NCBI RefSeq assembly: GCF_009014635.1
Contig: NZ_BKCF01000006.1
Location: 62,001-126,000, forward strand
Direction: 5' to 3'
Source of the DNA: Patiriisocius marinistellae
GTDB lineage: Bacteria; Bacteroidota; Bacteroidia; Flavobacteriales; Flavobacteriaceae
DNA length: 64,000 nt
A model generated the notes under the pieces. The model saw only the letters and a list, made by a program, of their open reading frames with translations, made no database searches and was not told the origin of the DNA. The translations under genes were made by a program, and so were the position numbers. The number at the start of each line of letters is the position of its first letter. Position 1 is the stretch's first letter. This document shows positions 9,101 to 15,808 of this stretch, piece after piece.

Positions 9101-9780
9101 CCGTGTAATCCATTTGTAAACATGGGGTGATGCATCACAAACAAAATGGTTTTATTTGCATTTTTTTTTAGTTCACCCTTAATCTCTGACAGTAGTTTTT
9201 CTCGCGATTTAATTTCGCTTTTGTCATTCATTTCTGGATTTAAATACCAATTTAAAATATACCATTGACTGTCTACGATAATCATTTGAACGGCATCGTT
9301 AACTTCAATACTTTTAAGCGGGGCACCGTTCTTTGGTACTAGAATATCCTCTTGATTTGCATTTTTATTTAAATATTCTTCAACAAATTCTAACCCTCTT
9401 GTTTTATTAAAATCCCAGTCATAATTCCCGGGAATCATATATGATGTTCCATCAACCTTATTGATAAAATCTAGATGCCTGTCCAATTGTTTTTTAACAT
9501 AAATAGTATCTTTTTTGCTTCCATTTATATTATCACCAGTAAATATAATTTGTGGATTAGTAGGATTTGTTTTGGCAATATGAGATTGCATTGCATCTAG
9601 TACGGGAACAGCTTTTGCCTTTGTTGTAGAGGCATTTCCAACAATATAAAAAACCTGTGCTGTTTTTGTAGGGTTTCTTTCAATAGGGTTATTAATTTCA
9701 TCTGCAATGACCATTTTATGTACTGTACAATTAATACATAACAAGAATATTAAGGTAGGGATAAGTAATTTTATATTCAT
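6103..9780 (-). CDS. Outer-membrane phosphoesterase / kinase-like / Omp85-barrel fusion, degenerate phosphoesterase copy
   Basis: The 1225-residue protein has a lipoprotein-like signal (LLCINC), then a calcineurin-type phosphoesterase domain (about 40-330), a middle domain (about 430-700), a short RTX-like patch GGQNNDTFDV near 830, and a C-terminal BamA/surface-antigen barrel (about 880-1225, ending FEFGFALRY). In the phosphoesterase domain three metal-ligand motifs differ from the upstream paralogue: GN for GD near the start, GNYD for GNHD near 118, and GHEE for GHEH near 294. The middle domain keeps LIGDWDRHSDQW and PRDRDQVF, which look like a protein-kinase catalytic loop and metal motif. 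Function unknown; probably surface-anchored. It lies 63 bases downstream of its paralogue. Confidence 0.85.
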   Translation of the reverse strand: MNIKLLIPTLIFLLCINCTVHKMVIADEINNPIERNPTKTAQVFYIVGNASTTKAKAVPVLDAMQSHIAKTNPTNPQIIFTGDNINGSKKDTIYVKKQLDRHLDFINKVDGTSYMIPGNYDWDFNKTRGLEFVEEYLNKNANQEDILVPKNGAPLKSIEVNDAVQMIIVDSQWYILNWYLNPEMNDKSEIKSREKLLSEIKGELKKNANKTILFVMHHPMFTNGLHGGRFSFRDHIFPLGGDIPLPGIATLITQIRSQGGIAIQDRFNAKYRELMEELQIMLDNPALRTVLISGHEENLQYIEQGNIKQVISGAGSDVKPVNVSDNGLFSYGQQGFSTLEISEENSVFVSFFGNDMNGNYELLFKKEILPKIVAPNLDSLPERFPKSFKASVYKPEETEKTDYFESFWGNHYRAVYGTEVTANTAILDTLYGGLEVMRKGGGHQTKSLRLKTKDGKEYNMRALKKSAVQFLETTTFQGIDGEVYFDNTIPANLISDFYTAAHPYGAFAIPTLAKAAQVYYTTPELFYVPQQKALGKFNEEFGDALYMIVERPTDDYLNKKNFGYPDDVESTDDLLEKLRRDESYTVNEPAYIKARIFDMLIGDWDRHSDQWRWAEIEVGNDKKEFLPIPRDRDQVFANFDGEFLDALRAMMGTVNQFGVYGEDIGDIKWFNEAGSKLDRALIKRSGKEVWIAQAKFLQNAINENIIDDAFSALPEETQGKTTQEIKEKLLLRKANLVNIVERYYTQFSKFQMLTGTDKDDLFEIERKSDGVTNISAYRIKDGEKGDVLFERSFSSETTEEIWLYGLDDKDVFKVSGDGNNLIKMHAIGGQNNDTFDVQNGKKIYIYDHRAKKNTIEKRGGANVRLTKFYEANIYDYKRYPTESGGVGLAANYNPDDGTLITAEYSKEKNNFLLNPYSSKFYLKAEYASLTQGIDVSAAKYFASIFSDFNLVIDGRFTSKNYTENFFGFGNETNNFDELLSIDFNRVNLSRYKAGAGVERTSQYGSYFQIKFDFDAVEFVENGNNFIKQSNTTVLGERSYYAIPSMTYVYSNFDNTSFTSKGMEFRLKGGGIDDLNDDILTGFIDSHVSFYNSLLSNNKLILNTQVRSRYTFGDRPQFFQNAQLGADNGLRGYRNQRFTGDGSLAGRADLIYNFEKIKTFLFPLTLSAYVGYDIGKVWVDNQSSNEWHDDYGGGFVLKWTEAIQAKAQYFQSKESGRFEFGFALRY
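8719..8760. repeat. Inverted pair of the ATTTC(C/A)GAAG word
   Basis: ATTTCCGAAG at 8719-8728 and CTTCTGAAAT at 8751-8760 form an inverted pair with a 22-base spacer. Pairing extends through the flanking AAA/TTT with one mismatch. It lies within the coding region of the degenerate phosphoesterase paralogue. Confidence 0.55.
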
Positions 9781-9843
9781 AGGTGTTTTTAGAGTAATGT
9801 CACAGAATTTATTAATCGTAAATTGAAGATTATTTTTGAAGTT

Positions 9844-12800
9844 TTAAAAGTTGAATCCTACTCCAAAGGAAATACGTGTTCCTTCTTTTGACCTAAATGC
9901 ACTAACGTTTGTACCAAAACCTCCAGCTCCATTTATCCAAAGACCACCACCATAATCATTATGCCATTGCTCTGAGTTATCTGAGGGAGTCCAAACACGA
10001 CCTAAATCTCCTCCAGCATAAATTCCTATTTGTATGGGGAAAAGACCAATGTCAAATTCACTAAAGCTATATCTTAAATCTGCTCCCGAAACTAAAGCAC
10101 TTTTACCCGTGAAGCGCTCCTCTCTATACCCTCTTAAACCATTATTTGCCCCTGCATTTACTCCTTGATAAAATTCAAATTTATTTCCGAAATTAAATTG
10201 GGATTTCACAGTACTTTTCAACACAAGTTTTTCATCACTTGTTAAAGCATTATAAAATGTAATACTGGATTTTAAATATCCAAAAACACGTTCTAAACTC
10301 GTTAAATTATCAGTCAATCCTGCTGTTAAATTAAATACCATTCCACGAGCTGGATTTAATGGATTATCATAACTTTTATAATCATATTTACCTTCAATAG
10401 TTGCAAAATAGTCTGTGTCTTCAAGTAAAACCTCCCCTTTATCTTGGTATAAATTATTCATTGTACTTTGTAAACGGTAACTATCAAATTTTGCTTTTAA
10501 AGAGAATACACTACCAAAGCTAGAGTTTCTAATAAGTCCTGCATATACCGTATTATTTTGCAATTCTATACGATTGTAGTTAAAGCCAAGGACGTCTTCT
10601 GGATTATTGGTTTCATTTCCGTAGCCAAAATAATTTACTGTGTAATTAGGGCTCGTTAATCTTAAACCAATGCTCAAATTACTATCCCCAATCGAATTCG
10701 CAAATTCACCATTATATTCAACATCAAAACTGTTAGTCTCATAGTAGTATCCACCAGTAATAACATGGCGTTTAGAGAATGGATTTCTTTTAAAACTATT
10801 AACCGTATAAACATATTGTAAACCCGCCCTAAAGCCGTCATCTGGATTGTACCCTAATGCAGGAGCGTAGCGTGTATTTCGCTCTATTTGCTTACGATAA
10901 TCGTAAGTGTTTAAATTATAAAGATTTGTAAATATAAGTTCTCCTCCATCGTTCTCTTTAATGACAGATATTTGGTCTTCTGTATCATATACTTTTGCTC
11001 TTCGCCCATCTTTTAAATCAAAATAATCAGTACCCCGACCACCAATAACCCTTAAGTAAATGAGATCATTATCTACTCCTTTTACTTCAAAAGTATCATC
11101 ACCATCAAGCCCATAAACCCAGACTTCTCTCGTGATGTTATGGTCAAAATTTTTCTCTCCAATAAATGCTTTTAAACCTCCATTATATTCATACGTTTTT
11201 ACATTTGTTATCCCTCCAGGTAGTCTAGTAATTTCAAAATAATCACTCTCATCTGTTCCTGTTATGGTTTGTAAATTAGCTACGTATTTGTGGTGTGTTT
11301 CTGCAATATCTGCAAGATTATCTCTTCGCTTTTTCAAGGTGTTTTTAATATCTTCTAATGATTGATTAGACACTTCCTTAGGTATTTTAGCAAAAGCTTG
11401 ATCTATAATCTCGTCTGTTAATTTTTCTTGAATTCTTTGTGCAGCAAAAATCCATTGCTTAGCTCCCGAGCGTTTTAAAATAGCACGATCAAGAATAATT
11501 CCCTCTTCATTAAACCATTGAATATCTCTAAAATCATCTCTATAAATATGGGTTTCTCTACTTCCGCTAAATATGGAGCGGGCTATATCAATTATATTTC
11601 CATCAAAGCTAGAAAAAGCATCATCACGGTCTCTAGGTATAGGTACATAATAACTACCGCCTTTCTTTAAATACTCAGCCCATCTCCAATGGTCTGGTTC
11701 GCGGTCCCAATCACCTATCAACATATCAAACAGTCTTGATGTAATATAACTTTCTTCATCAATCAATACAGATGGGTTGTTACGTAATTTTATTAGTATA
11801 TCATCAGTAGTTTCAATATCTACAGGATAACTAAATATTTGTTCTCCTTCATTTTCAACCGCTGGTTCAATAGCGATATAATATAATTCTCCTCCAAAAC
11901 TTTCATTATACTTCCCTAAAATTTGTTGTTTAGGTATATAGTATAATTCGTTTACTGTAAAAAATATATCTAAAGGTTGTGCAAGAGTTGGAATACTTAA
12001 TGCTGCATATGGGTGTGTTGCAGTGTAGAAGTCTGAATTAAAATTATCTGGCACCGTAATTTCGGCAACTTGATCTTTTTGAGTGGTTTCGGTTGTAGCA
12101 TCTGTCAATACAATGGGTTGTGAATATTTGAAAGAATTTTTTGCTAATGCTCTCATTCTATAAATTCTTCCATTTTTATCTTTAAGTCGTAAGGCCTTAT
12201 AATCTTTTTTCCCTGTTTCTCTAACTGGTGTTAATCCACCATATAATGTATCTAACAAAGCAACTTTTGCAGTTACTGGGGTTTCATAAGCTTCTTTGTA
12301 TTTTTGCCCATAAATTGTCTTAAAAAAAAGTGCTTCTCTAATGCTATCTTTGGTATAAACTGGCACACTTACTTCATCTGCATACGCTGTATTGAGAGCG
12401 CTAACATCATACATTTTTATAGGTTTGATAATTTCTTTTTGAAAGACCATTTTGGGTTCATTATTAGCTCCAGCTATAAAATAACGTACCCAAGATGAAC
12501 CATCTTTAAAAACGTCCATCACAGCAAACCCCTGAGCCCCAGTACTAAAAACACCATCTTTACCTAATGATGCTGCAGATTCCTTTGCTGCACTACCAGT
12601 AACAATTTGAATGAGCCCATCTTTTTCTATATGCTGTAATGTATGTTCGTGCCCAGATGCAAAGACAAGACGCTCATGTTTTTTAGCAATAGCACCTAGT
12701 CTTACCATTAAATTATTATACAATTCATTATACCTATCTTGTATTGAAACCCCGCCTTGTGATCTAATTTGTGTGACTAGAGATGATAAAACAGGTAATG

Positions 12801-13560
12801 GCAAATTACGTTGTGTGGGATATAAATGTTTTTTTAATGCAAAATAACCTCCATGTGTTCCATTAGTAAACATAGGATGGTGCATTGCAAAAACAATAGT
12901 TTTATTTTGATGCTTTTCTATTTCATATTCTAGTTCAATAAAAAACTTTTCTCGTGTTTTAATTTCACATAATGCGTTTACAGTAGGTAAAAAATTCCAA
13001 TCTTCGAGATACCACTGACTATCAATCATGATGAGTTGGATATTTTTTGTCACTTTAACACTTGAAATGGGACACCCATCTTCTGGTTGGAGCAATCGTT
13101 TTCCGTTAGAAATTTCGGTTAAATAATCCTCTTCTCTTTTGAGACCTACAAGTGCATCATTATACCAATCGTGGTTTCCTGGAATAAAATACATGGTACC
13201 ATTAAAATTACCTAAAGATTTAACTTGAGCATCAAGCTGATACTCTGAGTGTTTTCGATCCTCTGCTCCAAGTGGAGGCATTCCATCTGGATAAATATTA
13301 TCACCAAGAAAAATAGCATAATCTCCTTTAACTGGATTCTCTTTTAAATAGTTTTCTACAACTTGTAGTCCTTTACTTAAAGTTCCGTCAGGTGATTTTC
13401 CTCCATCACCAATGAGGTAGAATGTTTTTTCAATTTCTTTATTAGACGGAAAAACAGAAACTGCTTCTGGATTTCTATATTGTGGTTCATAGGTCGCGCA
13501 AGAAACCAAAAAATATGAAATCAAAAAAATAGTAAAAATTTTATTATACATAAATGGCAT
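9844..13560 (-). CDS. Outer-membrane phosphoesterase / kinase-like / Omp85-barrel fusion, intact phosphoesterase copy
   Basis: This 1238-residue paralogue has the same order: lipoprotein signal (YFLVSC), calcineurin-type phosphoesterase (about 40-350), middle domain, and Omp85/surface-antigen barrel at the C-terminus. Its phosphoesterase motifs look complete: GDGG, GDNIYPDG, GNHDW near 130, HHPMFTNG and GHEH near 305. The middle domain has LRLKDKNGRIYRMRAL near 462, LIGDWDREPDHW near 617 and PRDRDDAF near 644. The start at 13560 could instead be the ATG at 13551 (MYNKIF); both give a good signal. It heads the pair, divergent from the HD-PycTM gene. The substrate is unknown; phosphate-ester cleavage at the cell surface is inferred. 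Confidence 0.87.
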   Translation of the reverse strand: MPFMYNKIFTIFLISYFLVSCATYEPQYRNPEAVSVFPSNKEIEKTFYLIGDGGKSPDGTLSKGLQVVENYLKENPVKGDYAIFLGDNIYPDGMPPLGAEDRKHSEYQLDAQVKSLGNFNGTMYFIPGNHDWYNDALVGLKREEDYLTEISNGKRLLQPEDGCPISSVKVTKNIQLIMIDSQWYLEDWNFLPTVNALCEIKTREKFFIELEYEIEKHQNKTIVFAMHHPMFTNGTHGGYFALKKHLYPTQRNLPLPVLSSLVTQIRSQGGVSIQDRYNELYNNLMVRLGAIAKKHERLVFASGHEHTLQHIEKDGLIQIVTGSAAKESAASLGKDGVFSTGAQGFAVMDVFKDGSSWVRYFIAGANNEPKMVFQKEIIKPIKMYDVSALNTAYADEVSVPVYTKDSIREALFFKTIYGQKYKEAYETPVTAKVALLDTLYGGLTPVRETGKKDYKALRLKDKNGRIYRMRALAKNSFKYSQPIVLTDATTETTQKDQVAEITVPDNFNSDFYTATHPYAALSIPTLAQPLDIFFTVNELYYIPKQQILGKYNESFGGELYYIAIEPAVENEGEQIFSYPVDIETTDDILIKLRNNPSVLIDEESYITSRLFDMLIGDWDREPDHWRWAEYLKKGGSYYVPIPRDRDDAFSSFDGNIIDIARSIFSGSRETHIYRDDFRDIQWFNEEGIILDRAILKRSGAKQWIFAAQRIQEKLTDEIIDQAFAKIPKEVSNQSLEDIKNTLKKRRDNLADIAETHHKYVANLQTITGTDESDYFEITRLPGGITNVKTYEYNGGLKAFIGEKNFDHNITREVWVYGLDGDDTFEVKGVDNDLIYLRVIGGRGTDYFDLKDGRRAKVYDTEDQISVIKENDGGELIFTNLYNLNTYDYRKQIERNTRYAPALGYNPDDGFRAGLQYVYTVNSFKRNPFSKRHVITGGYYYETNSFDVEYNGEFANSIGDSNLSIGLRLTSPNYTVNYFGYGNETNNPEDVLGFNYNRIELQNNTVYAGLIRNSSFGSVFSLKAKFDSYRLQSTMNNLYQDKGEVLLEDTDYFATIEGKYDYKSYDNPLNPARGMVFNLTAGLTDNLTSLERVFGYLKSSITFYNALTSDEKLVLKSTVKSQFNFGNKFEFYQGVNAGANNGLRGYREERFTGKSALVSGADLRYSFSEFDIGLFPIQIGIYAGGDLGRVWTPSDNSEQWHNDYGGGLWINGAGGFGTNVSAFRSKEGTRISFGVGFNF

Positions 13561-13676
13561 TAAGAGTATTATCGTGATCGCAAGATGCTAAAAAAGTTAT
13601 ATTGATGTTAATTTTTAAAGTAAAAAAAAACGTCACTATTTTTTTTAGTAATTTGGTTGACTAATTCCTATAATTT

Positions 13677-14891
13677 ATGAGCGATATTATTGATAGTACA
13701 GATGCTTTTGTAATGAATCTTTTTAAAGATAAACTACCTAACAATTTTGTATATCACAACTATACACACTCAAAACGAGTGTATAAAAGTATAAACGATA
13801 TTATCGAAGAGTCACAAATTAATGTTAAAGATGCTACAGTATTAAAGTTAGCTGCATTATTACATGATACTGGATATACCGAGACTAGAGATGGTCATGA
13901 AGAAGTAAGTGCTAAAATCGCTAGAAAATTTTTAAAATCGCAAAACGTTGATGAAGAAATTATTGAAGGCGTAGTAAAATGCATTATTGCTACAAAATTT
14001 GACGTAGATCCTAAGGATTCTATGGAGGAGATGATTAAAGATGCAGATTCAAGCCATTTTGGTAAAAAATATTTTGATGAAGCAAGCGAATTTTTAAGGC
14101 AAGAATATAAATTACAAGGTATAAAAGAATATACCGCTAATGAGTGGAGAAATGAGAATATTAATGTTCTTGTAAAGAAACATCAATATTATAGTGAGTA
14201 CGCTATGAATAAATGGCAGCCTCAAAAGGAAAAAAATCTAGCGAATCTAATTAAAGAAAAGAAAAAATTAAAAAAAACTCGCAAGAAAGAGGACATGAAA
14301 GCCCAGCTTAAGGCTAAGTATAAAGAGGCTAGTCCAGATAGAGGAATTCAAAGTTTTTATAGAGTAGCATTGCGTAATCATATTAAGTTGAGTGATATTG
14401 CAGATACAAAAGCTAACATCTTATTATCTGTAAATGCGATTATCATATCACTAGTATTATCTAACCTATTATCAAAATTAGATTCAAACGATTTCTTAGT
14501 TATTCCTACGGCAATATTTGTTTTGTCAAGTGCGACCACGATGATATTATCTGTCATTGCGACGAGACCTAACGTAACTCGTGGTGAATTTACTAAAGAA
14601 GATGTAGCAAATAAAAGTGTTAATCTTGCTTTCTTCGGAAATTTTCATAAAATGGAACTTTCTCAATTTGAATGGGCCATGGAAGAATTACTTAAAGATA
14701 GAGAATACATCTATTCTTCTTTAACCAAAGATTTATATTTCCTCGGAAAAGTATTAGACCGAAAATACCGTATTTTAAGGACCACATATACAATTTTCGT
14801 AATTGGAACAATTATTTCCATCATATCTTTTGGAATTTCATTTTATATTTCTGGACACCCCGTTGAAGTTCCTACTATTGAGGTAAATTAA
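13677..14891 (+). CDS. HD-domain phosphohydrolase fused to Pycsar-effector-type (PycTM, DUF5706) membrane domain
   Basis: The 404-residue protein has an N-terminal HD domain with H31, the H63-D64 pair (ALLHDTGY) and D122/D124, the metal-binding set of HD phosphohydrolases that cleave nucleotide phosphates. After a charged linker (about 190-220) comes a domain with SFYRVALRNHIKLSDIADTKANILLSVNA, two membrane helices (about 246-266 and 273-298), the ATRPNVTRGEF segment and a third helix near 370-392, as in PycTM/DUF5706. PycTM domains are membrane-damaging effectors of Pycsar anti-phage systems that sense cCMP or cUMP. No pyrimidine cyclase gene is near. HD proteins with this domain are common in Flavobacteriia and their role is not established. 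Confidence 0.88.
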   Translation: MSDIIDSTDAFVMNLFKDKLPNNFVYHNYTHSKRVYKSINDIIEESQINVKDATVLKLAALLHDTGYTETRDGHEEVSAKIARKFLKSQNVDEEIIEGVVKCIIATKFDVDPKDSMEEMIKDADSSHFGKKYFDEASEFLRQEYKLQGIKEYTANEWRNENINVLVKKHQYYSEYAMNKWQPQKEKNLANLIKEKKKLKKTRKKEDMKAQLKAKYKEASPDRGIQSFYRVALRNHIKLSDIADTKANILLSVNAIIISLVLSNLLSKLDSNDFLVIPTAIFVLSSATTMILSVIATRPNVTRGEFTKEDVANKSVNLAFFGNFHKMELSQFEWAMEELLKDREYIYSSLTKDLYFLGKVLDRKYRILRTTYTIFVIGTIISIISFGISFYISGHPVEVPTIEVN

Positions 14892-14899
14892 AAGCAGAT

Positions 14900-14936
14900 T
14901 TGGATATTTACTAATTTAAAAATAGTAAATATCCAA
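14900..14936. terminator. 14-bp perfect palindrome after the HD-PycTM gene
   Basis: TTGGATATTTACTA at 14900-14913 pairs exactly with TAGTAAATATCCAA at 14923-14936 around a 9-base loop. There is no T tail on the plus strand, so this is either a non-standard terminator or an RNA-stabilising hairpin. Confidence 0.5.
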
Positions 14937-15053
14937 TGAGAAAAAATTAAATACAATTTTCTGTTTTATTATTTACACTCTAGTAGTACTATTTCTTTGC
15001 AAACAAAAAAACGTTCCTAAATCAAGTAACTATTAATAAATAGGAGTCGATAA

Positions 15054-15343
15054 ATGATTCTTTTTTTTTAAAATCGTTTGTGTTCATTATTATTTTGCTA
15101 TTATTTTATATAACTTTATCTCAAACGGTTCAAAATATCGATCAAGTGATTGAGACAGCACCATCACAGTATCAATCGAGACTACAAAAAATATGTAGTT
15201 TAATCATTAAAAGGTAATACTTTAAGAATTGATTTAAAGAGATTCGGCTTTAAGCTTTTTGGAATGTATATAAAATTAAAGGTGCAAGAGATATTGGTCT
15301 TTTTATAGCAAAAGCCAAATCTTATTTTAGCGAGAATGTATAG
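15054..15343 (+). pseudogene. Decayed remnant of a sensor histidine kinase
   Basis: The roughly 500-base gap 14892-15390 has no intact gene. Frame 0 from 15228 reads IDLKRFGFKLFGMY; after a shift, frame 2 from 15281 reads GARDIGLFIAKAKS and then a stop at 15341. Together they match the end of the catalytic domain of flavobacterial PAS-type histidine kinases (KLFGLYKTFH, then ARGIGLFITKNQ). Upstream, an ATG at 15054 with AGGAG in front runs into a tract of nine T and an early stop; one extra T would open a frame encoding a hydrophobic stretch and a following segment up to 15217. The remnant lies just before a response regulator, the usual partner position. Whether the upstream piece belongs to the same gene is uncertain. 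Confidence 0.6.
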
Positions 15344-15390
15344 AAGTTTAAAGACATTAGGAATAAGAAAAAAATAAAATTCAATTAAAT

Positions 15391-15795
15391 ATGACAAAAA
15401 TTAATACTGCGTGTATTATTGACGATGATCCCATTTTTATTTTTGGTACAAAAAAAATAATGAAAATGGCAGATTTTTGCTCAAGTTTTCTAATTTACAA
15501 TGATGGTGAAAAAGCCATTATAGGCTTGACCGAAATAATTAAATCTGGAAGTAAATTACCAGATTTGATTCTATTGGATTTAAATATGCCTATAATGGAC
15601 GGGTGGGAATTTTTAGATAAATTTATAGAAATCCCGAGTAAGGAAAGTACTACTATTTTTATAGTTACATCATCTATTGATCCTGCTGATTTTGAAAGGG
15701 CTAAAAATTATCAAAACGTAAGTAATTATGTTGTAAAACCTATTACAAAAGAAGCCTTAACTGAAATGGCAGAAATGATGATTACTGGCCAATAA
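15391..15795 (+). CDS. Single-domain response regulator (CheY-like receiver)
   Basis: The 134-residue protein is a receiver domain alone: acidic cluster D11-D13, phospho-acceptor D63 in LILLDLNMP, T93/S94 in FIVTSS and K116 in YVVKPIT. Such regulators take a phosphate from a histidine kinase and act through protein contacts, because there is no DNA-binding output domain. In Flavobacteriia they often follow a PAS histidine kinase; here the kinase upstream is only a remnant, so this regulator has lost its neighbour or works with a kinase elsewhere. It ends 13 bases from the convergent tamA-like gene. Confidence 0.92.
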   Translation: MTKINTACIIDDDPIFIFGTKKIMKMADFCSSFLIYNDGEKAIIGLTEIIKSGSKLPDLILLDLNMPIMDGWEFLDKFIEIPSKESTTIFIVTSSIDPADFERAKNYQNVSNYVVKPITKEALTEMAEMMITGQ

Positions 15796-15808
15796 ATGTC
15801 ACTATTAA

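Noticed and set aside
15200-15397. Minus-strand frame of 65 codons
   Set aside because: It overlaps the histidine-kinase remnant read on the plus strand, has no family resemblance, and its composition fits a shadow frame.
13677-15795. A complete Pycsar defence operon
   Set aside because: Only the effector-type domain is present; no cyclase gene is adjacent, and the downstream genes are a kinase remnant and a receiver.
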